A stretch of DNA of 64,000 nucleotides from Bordetella genomosp. 9 (GCF_002261425.1 NZ_NEVJ01000003.1:2232001-2296000); one strand, 5' to 3'; shown: positions 32,302 to 45,595, counted from the first letter of the stretch. Notes: generated by a model from the sequence alone, not told the origin. Translations and numbers: made by a program.

Positions 32302-33624
32302 ATGTCTCTCGCCCGTTTCGCCGCCTCGCACCGCGCACGCTTCCTGTTCTTTTTCGTGCCGGCGCTGCTGGCGACAGGCGCCCTATGGGGATATGCCTCG
32401 GCGCAGTCCGGGACTGCGCAGGCCGTCTATCCACCGCCCCCGGTCACCTTCGATCGCGCCTATGCGAAGCAGCGGGCCGCCGACCTGTCCGCGCTCGGAC
32501 AGACACTGTTCATGGACCCGCGCCTGTCCGCGTCGGGGCGCCAGTCCTGCGCCAGCTGCCATAGCCCGCAGAATCACTTCGGCCCGCCCGACGGCATGTC
32601 GGTGCAGCCGGGCGGATCGGCCATGACCCGGAGCGGCGTGCGCGCCGTACCGTCCTTGATGTACCTGCAGCAGGCCCCCCCTTTCAACGAACACTTCGTC
32701 GACAGCGAGGAAGAAGGCGACAACAGCACGGATGCCGGCCCCACCGGCGGCCTGACCTGGGATGGCCGCGTGAACCGTGCCGATGCGCAGGCGCGTATTC
32801 CCTTGCTGGACCCGCGCGAGATGGGCAACAAGGACCCGGCCGCCGTCGTCGCCCGCGTGCAATCGGCGCCCTATGCGGACACGGTGCGCCGCCTGTATGG
32901 CAGCCAGATCTTCGACGATACCGACAAGGCCTTCGCGGCGATCGCCCAGGCGCTCGCCTACTACCAGGACACCCCGTCGCTGTTCTTTCCCTATAGCAGC
33001 AAGTACGACGCGGTGGCCATGGGGCGCGCGAGCTTTACCGAACAGGAAGCGAGCGGCCTGCGGCTGTTCGCCGCCGAGGACAAGGGCAACTGCGCCAGCT
33101 GCCACCGCTTCAGCGTGCCGGGCACCCTGCCGATATTCAACGACTACGGCCACATCGCCTTGGGCGTACCGCGCAATCCCGCCATCGCCGACAACGCCGA
33201 CCCCGCCTATTTCGATCTCGGCCTGTGCGGCCCCTACCGCAAGGATCTGGCCGACCATCCCGACTATTGCGGCCTGTTCCGCTCGCCCACGCTGCGCAAC
33301 GTCGCCACGCGCAAGGTGTTCTTCCACAATGGCGTGTTCCATACCCTGCGGGAAGTCGTCGAGTTCTACGCCACCCGGGACGTGCAACCCGAACGCTGGT
33401 ACCCGCGCCGCGCCGACGGCACCGTGGACAAGTTCGACGATCTGCCGGCGCGGTATCACGAGAACGTCAATATGGATCCGCCATTCGGCGGCAAGCCGGG
33501 CGACCCGCCCGCATTGACGCCGCGTGAGATCGATGACGTGGTCGCCTTCCTGGGCACGCTTACCGACGGCTACTTCGATCCGCGCGCGGCGCCCGCGGCC
33601 GGCGCGGACATGCCCGCGGACTGA
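32302..33624 (+). CDS. Di-haem cytochrome c peroxidase (MauG/CcpA family)
   Basis: The start MSLARFAASHRARFLFFFVP gives 440 residues with an uncleaved or cleavable N-terminal membrane segment at about 12-33. Two haem-attachment motifs are seen: CASCH at 83-87 and CASCH at 264-268. Between them are PLLDPREMGNKD and SAPYADTVRRLYG, typical of the di-haem peroxidase family, and FRSPTLRNVATRKVFFHNGVFHTLREV follows the second haem. Such proteins use H2O2 or carry out protein oxidation in the periplasm. The gene is divergent from the phosphoesterase; its ribosome site is weak. The electron donor cannot be named. Confidence 0.88.
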   Translation: MSLARFAASHRARFLFFFVPALLATGALWGYASAQSGTAQAVYPPPPVTFDRAYAKQRAADLSALGQTLFMDPRLSASGRQSCASCHSPQNHFGPPDGMSVQPGGSAMTRSGVRAVPSLMYLQQAPPFNEHFVDSEEEGDNSTDAGPTGGLTWDGRVNRADAQARIPLLDPREMGNKDPAAVVARVQSAPYADTVRRLYGSQIFDDTDKAFAAIAQALAYYQDTPSLFFPYSSKYDAVAMGRASFTEQEASGLRLFAAEDKGNCASCHRFSVPGTLPIFNDYGHIALGVPRNPAIADNADPAYFDLGLCGPYRKDLADHPDYCGLFRSPTLRNVATRKVFFHNGVFHTLREVVEFYATRDVQPERWYPRRADGTVDKFDDLPARYHENVNMDPPFGGKPGDPPALTPREIDDVVAFLGTLTDGYFDPRAAPAAGADMPAD

Positions 33625-33690
33625 GCGCGCCGGCAGCGCCCGGGCCTTCCTGCGACAATAGCGGTCTCAAGCCGATTTCCGTACCGCTCC

Positions 33691-35538
33691 ATGGCCCCTG
33701 CCACCCTGATTACCTTCACCGGCGTCCAGCTCGCCTTTGGCCACCACCCGCTGCTGGACGGCGCCGACTTCTCCATCCTGGCCGGGGAACGCATCGGCCT
33801 GATCGGCCGCAATGGCGCCGGCAAGTCATCCATGCTCAGGCTGCTGGACGGGCGCACCGATCCCGACGACGGCGACATCACGCGCGCGGCCGGACTGAAG
33901 GTCGCCACGGTCGAGCAGGAGCCCGTCCTGGAAGAGGACGCCACCATATTCGAAACGGTGTGCGGCCCGCTCGACGATAACGAAGACTGGCAACGGCCCG
34001 CACGCGTGCGTGCCTTGCTGGAGCGGCTGCGCCTGCCCGGCGACAGCCGCGTCGCCGGCCTGTCCGGCGGCACGCGCAAACGCGTCGCGCTGGCGCGCGC
34101 GCTGGCGGACGAGCCCGATCTGATCTTGCTCGACGAACCGACCAACCACCTGGACTTCGACGGCATCGCCTGGCTGGAACAGGTACTGGCCGACTGGAAA
34201 GGCAGCGCGGTCATCATCACGCACGATCGCCGTTTCCTGGACAACATCGCCACCCGCATCGTCGAACTCGACCGCGGCCGTCTGCTCAGCTTCCCCGGCA
34301 ATTTCTCGCAATGGCAGGAACGCAAGGCGCAATGGCTGGAATCGGAACGCCTGGAACAAGCGCGCTTCGACAAGTTGCTGGCGCAGGAAGAAGTGTGGAT
34401 ACGCAAGGGCGTGGAAGCGCGTCGTACTCGCAACGAAGGACGCGTGCGGCGGCTGGAACACTTGCGCGTGGAGCGTGCCGAGCGCCGCGAAAGACAGGGC
34501 AACGTCAATCTGGCGATCGCCGAGGGGCAACGCTCGGGCAAGCTGGTCGCGGAACTGCAGCACGTCCGCAAAGCCTATGGCGATCGCGTCGTGGTCGCCG
34601 ATTACTCCACCACCATACTGCGCGGCGACCGCATCGGCATCATCGGCGCCAATGGCGCGGGCAAGACCACCTTGCTGCGCATCATCCTGGGCCAGCTGGC
34701 GCCGGATTCGGGCACGGTGCGCATGGGCTCCAACGTGGCGGTCGCCTATTTCGACCAGATGCGCGCCCAGCTCAATGAAACCGACACCCTGGCCGACGTC
34801 ATCAGCCCGGGCAGCGAATGGGTAGAGATAGGCGGCACGCGCAAGCACGTGATGAGCTACCTGGGAGACTTCCTGTTCTCGCCCGCGCGCGCCAATTCGC
34901 CCGTCAGCAGCCTGTCGGGCGGCGAACGCGCGCGCCTGCTGCTGGCCCGGCTGTTCGCCCGGCCCGCCAATGTGCTGGTGCTGGACGAACCCACCAATGA
35001 CCTGGATATCGAAACGCTGGAGCTGCTGGAATCGCTGCTGCAGGAATATACGGGCACCGTGCTGCTGGTCAGCCACGACCGCGAGTTTCTCAACAACGTC
35101 GTGACGCAGACCATCGCCAACGACGGCGCGGGCCTGTGGAAAGACTACGTAGGCGGTTATGACGACTGGCTCGCCCAGCGCCCGGCGCCCGCGCCCGCCG
35201 TCGCCGATGCGACGGGCGGCGCGGCGTCCGCGGCGGGCCAGGCCGACAAGCCGGAGGCCGATGACAAGGCCGGCGGCCAGGGCAAGTCCAAGGCCGCGCG
35301 GGTGAGCCGCCTGAGCACCTGGGAGATCAAGGAACTGGACGCCCTGCCCGACGCCATCGCGACGATCGAAGCCGAACAGGCGGCGCTGTCGGCGCGGCTG
35401 GCGGACGGCTCGCTGTATCGCGACGCGCCCGACGAAGTCGAACGCATCAATCAGAAGCTGGCGGAGCTGGACCGCGCCCTGGAAGAGAAATTCAACCGCT
35501 GGGAGCAGTTGGAAGCGCGCCGCGCGCCCACGTCCTGA
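33691..35538 (+). CDS. uup: ABC-F ATPase, Uup type
   Basis: A 615-residue soluble protein with two ABC domains in series. The first has Walker A GRNGAGKSS (about 38-46), signature LSGGTRKRVALARAL and Walker B LILLDEPTNHLD. The second has GANGAGKTT, LSGGERARLLLARLF and VLVLDEPTNDLD. The ABC-F linker carries charged helices (KGVEARRTRNEGRVRRLEHL). A C-terminal Lys/Ala/Asp-rich linker followed by a coiled coil (about 540-610, ending EEKFNRWEQLEA) is typical of Uup, which acts on ribosomes and DNA junctions. There are no membrane segments. Confidence 0.95.
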   Translation: MAPATLITFTGVQLAFGHHPLLDGADFSILAGERIGLIGRNGAGKSSMLRLLDGRTDPDDGDITRAAGLKVATVEQEPVLEEDATIFETVCGPLDDNEDWQRPARVRALLERLRLPGDSRVAGLSGGTRKRVALARALADEPDLILLDEPTNHLDFDGIAWLEQVLADWKGSAVIITHDRRFLDNIATRIVELDRGRLLSFPGNFSQWQERKAQWLESERLEQARFDKLLAQEEVWIRKGVEARRTRNEGRVRRLEHLRVERAERRERQGNVNLAIAEGQRSGKLVAELQHVRKAYGDRVVVADYSTTILRGDRIGIIGANGAGKTTLLRIILGQLAPDSGTVRMGSNVAVAYFDQMRAQLNETDTLADVISPGSEWVEIGGTRKHVMSYLGDFLFSPARANSPVSSLSGGERARLLLARLFARPANVLVLDEPTNDLDIETLELLESLLQEYTGTVLLVSHDREFLNNVVTQTIANDGAGLWKDYVGGYDDWLAQRPAPAPAVADATGGAASAAGQADKPEADDKAGGQGKSKAARVSRLSTWEIKELDALPDAIATIEAEQAALSARLADGSLYRDAPDEVERINQKLAELDRALEEKFNRWEQLEARRAPTS

Positions 35539-35592
35539 GCGACCTGGCGCGCCCACGGCGCGCGGCTACGCGCCGTCAGTCAGCGCGACTTC

Positions 35593-36657
35593 TCACACCT
35601 GCACGCGCCAGGCGAGCGATTCTCCGGCGGCCAGCGGCACCAGCGTGTCGGCGCCGTAAGGCACTGCGTCCGGGATGACGTATTCCTGCCGCTTGAGCGT
35701 CAACGTCGTCGTATTGCGCGGCAGACCATAGAAATCCGGGCCGTAATGGCTGGCGAATGCCTCCAGCTTGTCCAGGGCATCCGCCTGTTCGAAGGCCTTG
35801 GCGTACAGCGCCATGGCATGCAACGCGGTGTAGCACCCGGCGCAGCCGCAGGCGTGTTCCTTCAAGCCGCGGGCGTGCGGCGCGCTGTCCGTACCCAGGA
35901 AGAAACGCTTGCTGCCGCTGGTGGCGGCGGCGACCAGCGCCTGGCGATGCACTTCGCGCTTCAGGATCGGCAGGCAATACATATGCGGACGCATGCCGCC
36001 CTGGAACAGCGAGTTGCGGTTGTACAGCAGATGCTGCGGCGTGATCGTGGCCGCGACCGGGCCTTCGGCGTCCCGCACGTATTCCGCGCCGTCCTTGGTG
36101 GTGATGTGCTCGAAGACCACCTTCAAGGCGGGGTAGGCGGCGCGCAGCGGCAGCATGACGCGCTCGATGAACAAGGCTTCGCGATCGAACACATCGACCT
36201 GCGGATCCGTGACTTCGCCATGCACCAGCAAGGGCATGCCACATTTTTCCAGGGCGTCCAGCGCGGGGCGGCACTTGCCCAGCAAGTCCGTCACGCCCGC
36301 ATCGGAGTTCGTCGTGGCGCCCGCCGGATAAAGCTTGACCGCGTACACGCTGCCGGACTCGCTCGCGCGGCGAATCTCGTCGGCGGAGGTGTTGTCGGTC
36401 AGGTAGAGCGTCATCAGCGGCGTGAACGAACCGGCGGATACGCCGGCGGCGGCCAGCGCGGCCTCGATACGCTCGCGATACGCCAGCGCCTGTTCCGTCG
36501 TCGTGACCGGCGGCTTCAGGTTCGGCATGATGATGGCGCGCGCGAACTGGCGCGCCGTATCGCCGACCACCGCGGCCAGGGCATCGCCATCGCGCAGATG
36601 CAGATGCCAGTCATCCGGACGCGTGATGACCATGGTATCGAAGGACTGTGTGGACAT
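35593..36657 (-). CDS. pyrC: Dihydroorotase
   Basis: A 354-residue PyrC-type (class II) dihydroorotase that closes carbamoyl-aspartate to dihydroorotate. The start [25 protein letters not shown] follows GGGAAT by about 8 bp; a longer frame exists but has no ribosome site. Zinc ligands are the HLHLRD His pair, the carboxylated Lys in [14 protein letters not shown], and later His in VHGEVT and EHITT. The catalytic Asp is in FLGTDSAPH. Its stop is 54 bp past the convergent uup stop. Confidence 0.96.
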   Translation of the reverse strand: MSTQSFDTMVITRPDDWHLHLRDGDALAAVVGDTARQFARAIIMPNLKPPVTTTEQALAYRERIEAALAAAGVSAGSFTPLMTLYLTDNTSADEIRRASESGSVYAVKLYPAGATTNSDAGVTDLLGKCRPALDALEKCGMPLLVHGEVTDPQVDVFDREALFIERVMLPLRAAYPALKVVFEHITTKDGAEYVRDAEGPVAATITPQHLLYNRNSLFQGGMRPHMYCLPILKREVHRQALVAAATSGSKRFFLGTDSAPHARGLKEHACGCAGCYTALHAMALYAKAFEQADALDKLEAFASHYGPDFYGLPRNTTTLTLKRQEYVIPDAVPYGADTLVPLAAGESLAWRVQV

Positions 36658-36741
36658 GAAATTCCCAGTGTGGATGTTGGCGCCCACAACCCGCGCCAGG
36701 AGGCGATATGGGGCAATGTGCGGCGATGGTGCCGGCCGTCT

Positions 36742-37935
36742 CTATTCCGATAAGGGCATGCCGCGTTCGGCCAGCGCGCAGAACATGGCCGCGCCTAGCG
36801 GGATGACGGCATCGTTGAAATCGAAATGGCTGTTGTGCAGGGTGCAGCCGGCGTCCGCGCCGCCCTGCCCCAGGCGGAAATACGCGCCTGGCCGGGCTTG
36901 AAGCATAAAGGAAAAATCCTCCGACCCCATGGACGGCACCAGATCGCGGACCACGTTCTCCTTGCCTATCATCTCGGTGGCGATGTCCGCCACCAGATTG
37001 GCGTGCCGCGGTGTGTTCAGCGTGGCGGGGTAGATCCGCTCGTAGGTGACTTCGGCCGTCGCGCCGAACGCGCCGGCAATCGACGTCGCCAGTTCGGTCA
37101 TGCGCTTCTCGACCAGTTCCTGCACGGTCTTGCGGAAGGTACGCACGGTGCCGACCATGCGCGCCTCGCGCGGAATCACGCTCATGGCGCCGGGGTGGCC
37201 GGCCTGCACTGAACCGACCGACAACACCGCCGAATCGAGCGGATTGATATTGCGCGCGACGACGCTTTGCAAGGCCGTGATCAGATGGCCCGCGACCACG
37301 ACCGGATCGATGGTCTGGTACGGATGCGCACCATGGCCGCCGCGTCCGTTGATGACGATCTCGAAGCGATCCGCCGCCGCCATCATGGGCCCGGGATTGA
37401 TGCCTATCGTGCCTGGCGGCAGTCCCGGCCAGTTGTGCAACGCGTAGATGGCGTCGCAGGGAAAGGTGTCGAACAGGCCGTCTTCCATCATGGCCTTGGC
37501 GCCACCCCGGCCTTCTTCCGCCGGTTGGAAAATCAGCACCGCGCTGCCGTCGAAGTTGCGCGTCTGCGCGAGGTAGCGCGCGGCGCCCAGCAGCACCGCG
37601 GTATGGCCATCGTGTCCGCAGCCATGCATCAAACCGGGCTTGGTCGACTTGTGGCCGAAGGCGTTGTCTTCCGTCATGGGCAACGCGTCCATATCGGCGC
37701 GCAATCCGATCATGCGCCCGCTATCCTTACCGCGTCCGCGGATCACGCCGACCACACCTGTTTTGCCGATTCCCCGATGCACCTCGATGCCCAAGGCCTC
37801 GAGCGCGCCCGCCACGATGCCCGATGTTCGCACTTCTTCGAACCCCAACTCGGGATGGGCATGCAGGTCGCGTCGCAGCGCCGTTAGTTCATCATGGAAT
37901 AAGCGTATCGATTCAAGCGGAGAACGCGGATACAT
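36742..37935 (-). CDS. M20-family amidohydrolase (hippurate hydrolase-like)
   Basis: A 397-residue M20D amidohydrolase. The metal motifs are GLRADMDALP (Asp), LMHGCGHDGHTAVLLGAA (Cys and His ligands) and QPAEEGRGGAKAM (Glu-Glu). The dimerisation domain begins at INGRGGHGAHPYQTIDPV, and the late ligand is in PSMGSEDFSFML. Members split N-acyl or N-aroyl amino acids such as hippurate or N-acetyl-amino acids in the cytoplasm; the substrate is not fixed by sequence. There is a gap of 84 bp to pyrC on the same strand. Confidence 0.9.
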   Translation of the reverse strand: MYPRSPLESIRLFHDELTALRRDLHAHPELGFEEVRTSGIVAGALEALGIEVHRGIGKTGVVGVIRGRGKDSGRMIGLRADMDALPMTEDNAFGHKSTKPGLMHGCGHDGHTAVLLGAARYLAQTRNFDGSAVLIFQPAEEGRGGAKAMMEDGLFDTFPCDAIYALHNWPGLPPGTIGINPGPMMAAADRFEIVINGRGGHGAHPYQTIDPVVVAGHLITALQSVVARNINPLDSAVLSVGSVQAGHPGAMSVIPREARMVGTVRTFRKTVQELVEKRMTELATSIAGAFGATAEVTYERIYPATLNTPRHANLVADIATEMIGKENVVRDLVPSMGSEDFSFMLQARPGAYFRLGQGGADAGCTLHNSHFDFNDAVIPLGAAMFCALAERGMPLSE

Positions 37936-38004
37936 AGTCCGTCACGGATTACAAAGTTGCGGAGTTTAGTGCGTCATTTTAGTTGCTACAGACGATAAAT
38001 GCCT

Positions 38005-38033
38005 TTGTCTTTAGGGCGCAGACACGTTATGCT
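38005..38033 (+). promoter_or_regulatory. Likely promoter of the SWIB gene
   Basis: TTGTCT (38005-38010) and TATGCT (38028-38033) are 17 bp apart, 48 bp before the SWIB start codon. Confidence 0.5.
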
Positions 38034-38081
38034 CCGGCCGCAGGATCAATTTTCCAACACTCAGAGAAGGAGAGCCGCGTT

Positions 38082-38360
38082 ATGGCCACACCCTCCAAAA
38101 CCGCGTCCGCCCGCAAGCCGAATGCTGCTTTCATGAAGCCGCTCACCCCGAGCGCGGATCTGGCTGCGGTCATCGGTCCCGAGGCGGTGCCCCGCACCGA
38201 GGTCACGAAAAAGATCTGGGAATACATCAAGAAGCACAACCTGCAAGATGCCAGCAATAAGCGCAACATCAACGCAGATGACAAGCTGCGCCCGCTGTTT
38301 GGCAAAGACCAGGTTTCGATGTTCGAACTGACCAAGCTGGTCAACGCGCATCTCAAGTAA
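38082..38360 (+). CDS. Stand-alone SWIB/MDM2-domain protein
   Basis: The start MATPSKTASARKPNAAFMKP is preceded by AGAAGGAGAG. The 92-residue protein is a short basic tail plus one SWIB domain: MKPLTPSADLAAVIGPEAVPRTEVTKKIWEYIKKHNLQD, then the strand-turn NKRNINADDKLRPLF and the helix MFELTKLVNAHLK (pieces: VTKKIWEYIKKHNL, DDKLRPLFGKD). SWIB domains are known from eukaryotic SWI/SNF complexes and from chlamydial topoisomerase. Free-standing bacterial copies like this are common in betaproteobacteria, but their role is not established. DNA or topoisomerase association is inferred from the basic N terminus only. Confidence 0.9.
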   Translation: MATPSKTASARKPNAAFMKPLTPSADLAAVIGPEAVPRTEVTKKIWEYIKKHNLQDASNKRNINADDKLRPLFGKDQVSMFELTKLVNAHLK

Positions 38361-38556
38361 AGGTCGTCTTCGGTCCTTTACAGCCCGCTTAACCGCTAGG
38401 GCAAATTGGACCGTGCTGTTCGTCAGCAGGTTCTACCTCGCGGACCCCGGCATACGATAAGCGCCGCGACGCAATTCGTACCAGCAGGCGCCGTGCCAGG
38501 GAACATGCGCAACGACATCATCGCGTCGCGCTGATCACCGCCCGGGAACGGAATAA

Positions 38557-38585
38557 AAAACGGCTGGCAATATGCCAGCCGTTTT
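38557..38585. terminator. Bidirectional terminator hairpin
   Basis: A 12-bp stem (AAAACGGCTGGC and GCCAGCCGTTTT) has the loop AATAT. Leftward it is followed by TTTTTTATTC, so it mainly ends the small membrane-protein gene; rightward, GTTTTCATT makes it usable for the SWIB transcript too. The 196 bp before it (38361-38556) show no gene. Confidence 0.85.
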
Positions 38586-38650
38586 CATTGGATTGCAGTG
38601 CTGCGTGACATGCATGCATGCGCCGCAAGGGCGCGTGCGGTCACGCACAT

Positions 38651-39016
38651 TCACGCATATGCCGTGGGCGCACGACCTTCCATCAGCGCGAGCCAGCCCT
38701 TGATCAAGCGGTAAAGCACCCAGATCACGGTCGCCGCGACACCGATCCAACCGATGAAGATCAAGGTCGCGATCGCGCTGATCGCCAACCACAGCAGCGC
38801 CCACCAGAAGGTGCGCAGCAGCCAGTCGAAGTGCGACGCATAGTAGGTGCCGGCCGCGTCGGCGCGCTTGATATAAACGAGCACGACAGCCGCGAGCGTG
38901 GCGATGGCGAGAAAGCCGCCGGTCACGAAGCCCAATGCGTACAAGCCGTACGCGACATGCGTAATGGTGCGCAGGTCAGGACTGTTGGTGGTCACAGGGA
39001 TCTGGGGCTCACTCAC
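38651..39016 (-). CDS. Small three-pass membrane protein, DUF4870-like
   Basis: A 121-residue protein with a GTG start behind AAGGAG at 8 bp spacing. Three or four hydrophobic helices are seen: about 21-48 (VAYGLYALGFVTGGFLAIATLAAVVLVYIK, in parts), 68-88 (TFWWALLWLAISAIATLIF) and 90-106 (GWIGVAATVIWVLYRL). The pattern and the HFDWLLRTFWW segment between them suggest the DUF4870/Tic20-like family of unknown role. It stands alone between the terminator and the rRNA operon. No enzymatic motif is seen. Confidence 0.75.
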   Translation of the reverse strand: MSEPQIPVTTNSPDLRTITHVAYGLYALGFVTGGFLAIATLAAVVLVYIKRADAAGTYYASHFDWLLRTFWWALLWLAISAIATLIFIGWIGVAATVIWVLYRLIKGWLALMEGRAPTAYA

Positions 39017-39145
39017 GATAACCGCTCCTTCTGGTTGATCGGATTATGTTACCGCACAACATCCGACGGTTCGGTCGCCCTGCCTTGCCGGGCTGTTGAA
39101 CGTTGTTATTTGCGGACGTCCTTTGAATGCGGCGCTTGAAAAAGC

Positions 39146-39176
39146 AAAACCCCGCTGCAGCGTGCAGCGGGGTTTT
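39146..39176 (-). terminator. rRNA operon terminator
   Basis: A perfect 14-bp stem (AAAACCCCGCTGCA and TGCAGCGGGGTTTT, loop GCG) is followed leftward by GCTTTTTC. It lies 10 bp after the 5S gene. Confidence 0.92.
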
Positions 39177-39186
39177 GGGGATAAGA

Positions 39187-39300
39187 GCCTGACGATGACC
39201 TACTTTCACAGACGTCCGTCCACTATCATCGGCGCGAAGGCGTTTCACTGTCCTGTTCGGGATGGGAAGGAGTGGGACCACCTTGCTATGGTCGTCAGGC
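39187..39300 (-). rRNA. rrf: 5S rRNA
   Basis: Read leftwards the 114-nt RNA starts GCCTGACGACCATAGCAAGG and ends GTAGGTCATCGTCAGGC. Both ends pair to form helix I (GCCTGACGA with TCGTCAGGC), and the loop sequence CCCATCCCGAACAG is the 5S consensus. It follows the 23S gene by about 230 bp without a tRNA between. Confidence 0.96.
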
Positions 39301-39531
39301 GTAAAGGGTTGCGCGGCGCGTGCGCTCGTGTGGGAGCGTTCGCGTCACGCCAATCTGGGAGAAGCACGCCTGGCGCGCTGTTGGCGCGGGCCAGGTCGAG
39401 GGTATTGGGGGGTGCTGCGTGGTACTGCTTGGTGTTGAATTCGGGTTGGGATTGCGGGCACATTCGCAAGCATCATGGCTTTATGCAAGCCGCTTGCTTT
39501 GGATGGTGCTGTCAACCATCAGGGTTATAGG
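39301..39531. other. 23S-5S spacer
   Basis: No tRNA or gene is seen in these 231 bp. The part next to 23S (CCATCAGGGTTATAGGATCAAG) is the 3' half of the 23S processing stem and pairs with the matching segment 42408-42431. Confidence 0.6.
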
Positions 39532-42414
<2,883 letters not shown>

Positions 42415-42782
42415 CCTATAACGCTGATGGCTATAGAACTCTTCCAAGCAACCGTCTTGCTCTGACATGATACTTTGCGTTTGTGCCGTTCAAATTCACT
42501 TGAGTTTGAACTACTAATGCAATCACAACCCGTATTCAACGACGCATTTATCGCCATATCGATATCGCTATCAATACAGACAATAAACACACCGCCAATA
42601 CTTCTCGTTGTGCTTCTTCCAGATTGTTAAAGAACGAATAAAACTGTCGAGTCAAAAACTCAACGATCAAGGCTCGTAAGCCATATCGAGGTATTTTTCG
42701 ATATCGCTTCAAACACTGATCGTTGAACTCTTTCCGCGGACCCTTCGACGCTGCACCCGCCTCGTTTATCAAACAAGGCAAT
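42415..42782. other. tRNA-Ala-23S spacer with boxA
   Basis: These 368 bp hold no gene. They contain the 5' half of the 23S processing stem next to 23S and a second boxA (42624-42635). The sequence is A/T-richer than the flanks, as usual for rRNA spacers. Confidence 0.6.
42624..42635 (-). promoter_or_regulatory. boxA antitermination site before 23S
   Basis: GTTCTTTAACAA is read leftwards in the precursor. It matches the NusB/NusE-binding boxA found in 16S-23S spacers. Confidence 0.75.
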
Positions 42783-42858
42783 TGGTGGAGGTGAACGGGA
42801 TCGAACCGATGACATCCTGCTTGCAAAGCAGGCGCTCTCCCAGCTGAGCTACACCCCC
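42783..42858 (-). tRNA. tRNA-Ala (TGC)
   Basis: A 76-nt leftward tRNA: 5' GGGGGTGTAGCTCAGCTGGG, anticodon arm CCTGC-TTTGCAA-GCAGG with TGC, T arm GTTCGATCC, acceptor end CCTCCACCA with the CCA encoded. The cloverleaf is complete. It lies 11 bp after tRNA-Ile. Confidence 0.97.
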
Positions 42859-42869
42859 AGATAAAACCT

Positions 42870-42946
42870 TGGTGGGTCTGGTTGGATTCGAACCAACGAC
42901 CCCCGCCTTATCAAGACGGTGCTCTAACCGACTGAGCTACAGACCC
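42870..42946 (-). tRNA. tRNA-Ile (GAT)
   Basis: A 77-nt leftward tRNA: 5' GGGTCTGTAGCTCAGTCGG, anticodon loop in CGTCTTGATAAGGCG with GAT, T arm GGTTCGAATCC, acceptor end CAGACCCACCA with CCA encoded. It follows 16S rRNA by 84 bp, the standard spacer arrangement. Confidence 0.97.
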
Positions 42947-42983
42947 AATTCGCATCGGATCCGCTTTCGATCCAGTCTTAAAC

Positions 42984-43008
42984 AACAACCGATAAGTGTG
43001 GCCGCTTG
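42984..43008 (-). repeat. 16S processing stem, 3' half
   Basis: A 25-bp segment here is the inverted copy (24 of 25 matching) of 44771-44795 on the other side of 16S. In the precursor the two form the long helix cut by RNase III. Confidence 0.8.
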
Positions 43009-43030
43009 ACAAACGCACGCGCTTGCTCTG

Positions 43031-44561
<1,531 letters not shown>

Positions 44562-44770
44562 AATCTCTGTTTCGTACAACCCAAGGTCCATCGACCCGGG
44601 CTGTCTTTCGCTTAGCGCTCTCAAAGGAAGTGATAGAACCCAGACGATCTTGCGACCATCTGATTCCTGACACTTACTTCTGTGAGCACTTGATTTCTTC
44701 GGCCCCGGCCGCCGTGCGCTCGAACGTTATCGTCCAAACACCACACCGGCTCGGGTGCGCCTACATCCAT

Positions 44771-44795
44771 CAAGCGCCCACACTTATCGGTTGTT
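44771..44795 (-). repeat. 16S processing stem, 5' half
   Basis: Partner of 42984-43008. The sequence AACAACCGATAAGTGTGGGC read leftwards also resembles the boxC segment that follows boxA in rRNA leaders. Confidence 0.8.
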
Positions 44796-44797
44796 AG

Positions 44798-44810
44798 TTT
44801 TTAAAGAGCA
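44798..44810 (-). promoter_or_regulatory. boxA antitermination site in the rRNA leader
   Basis: TGCTCTTTAAAAA is read leftwards, close to the TGCTCTTTAACAA consensus, directly before the boxC-like processing stem. Confidence 0.8.
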
Positions 44811-44884
44811 GTTCTGCTTGCTGTCACCGCGGCGCTCGGCTGGTTTGCCTTGCGTCGCTGCTGTGTCAGCAGCAGAGAAACGAG

Positions 44885-44913
44885 ATTATGAAGGCTTTTT
44901 TTAGGGCTGTCAA
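44885..44913 (-). promoter_or_regulatory. rRNA operon promoter
   Basis: A perfect TTGACA (44908-44913) and CATAAT (44885-44890) are 17 bp apart on the leftward strand. The start would be near 44878, about 317 bp before 16S. An A7 run lies in the spacer. Confidence 0.82.
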
Positions 44914-45052
44914 ATCGGGGAGCGGGCTTGTCGAAAATATTTCCTGACCCAGATTTCCCTGACCCACCGCCGGCTTGCGCCCCGGCCTTCACCATCAATC
45001 CGGTTCAATCACGCAACCGAAGCCCGAGATGATAGCACGAGCGGGGCCGGCC

Positions 45053-45529
45053 TTACAGCGCCAGCTCGGTCGTCTCCTTGAGCGTCTGCAGCGCGAAGCT
45101 GGAGCGCATGTCGATGACGGCGGGATGCTGCATCAGCGTATCCATGGCGAAGCGGGAGAAGTGGGCCAGGTCGCGTACCTGGATGCGCAACAGATAGTCC
45201 ATGTCACCCGTCATCGCGTAGCAGGCCACGACCTCGGGCCAGGCCTGGACGTCACGCGCGAAGTCGGCCATGGGCGCATGGCTGGAGCCGCTGTGCTTAT
45301 TGAGGCGGATCGTAATGTAGGCAAGCAGGCCGAACCCGACTTTCCCGGCGTCCACCAGCGCGACGTAGCGGCCGATATAGCCCTCTTCTTCCAGGCGCCG
45401 GACCCGGCGCAGGCAGGGACTGGGCGACAACGACACCCGGTCCGCCAGCTCCTGGTTCGTCAACCGCCCGTCCCGCTGCAGCTCGGCCAGGATCTTGCGA
45501 TCGGTCCGATCCAACGCGTCTGTTGACAT
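45053..45529 (-). CDS. Lrp/AsnC-family transcriptional regulator
   Basis: The start MSTDALDRTDRKILAELQRD follows GGAGGAG by 7 bp; ten extra upstream codons lack a site. The protein has 158 residues: an N-terminal helix-turn-helix (LTNQELADRVSLSPSPCLRRVRRLEE, about 23-48) and a C-terminal RAM/AsnC ligand domain (VVACYAMTGDMDYLLRIQVRDL). It is divergent from the 4-hydroxyphenylpyruvate dioxygenase gene, so it is likely to sense an aromatic amino acid or its keto acid and control hpd. AAAATG boxes in helical phase lie between them. Confidence 0.9.
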   Translation of the reverse strand: MSTDALDRTDRKILAELQRDGRLTNQELADRVSLSPSPCLRRVRRLEEEGYIGRYVALVDAGKVGFGLLAYITIRLNKHSGSSHAPMADFARDVQAWPEVVACYAMTGDMDYLLRIQVRDLAHFSRFAMDTLMQHPAVIDMRSSFALQTLKETTELAL

Positions 45530-45555
45530 TTTATGCTCCTCCGTTTGAATAATGA

Positions 45556-45595
45556 GCATTTTACTGCCATTTTCTATGGATTATGGGCCATTTTC
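45556..45595. promoter_or_regulatory. Phased AAAATG boxes, likely Lrp-type site
   Basis: The complement CATTTT occurs at 45557, 45568 and 45589, so the boxes are 11 and 21 bp apart, one and two helical turns. The last two are extended as GCCATTTTC. The segment lies between the divergent lrp-type and hpd genes. Confidence 0.45.

Larger units (their letters stand above)
44562..45052. other. rRNA leader and promoter region
   Basis: No gene is seen in these 491 bp. They hold the rRNA promoter (44885-44913), boxA (44798-44810) and the 5' half of the 16S processing stem. A run AAATATTTT about 20-30 bp upstream of the -35 box could serve as an UP element. Confidence 0.6.

Noticed and set aside
38361..38556. 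Small gene between the SWIB stop and terminator
   Set aside because: No frame with a ribosome site or plausible composition was seen.
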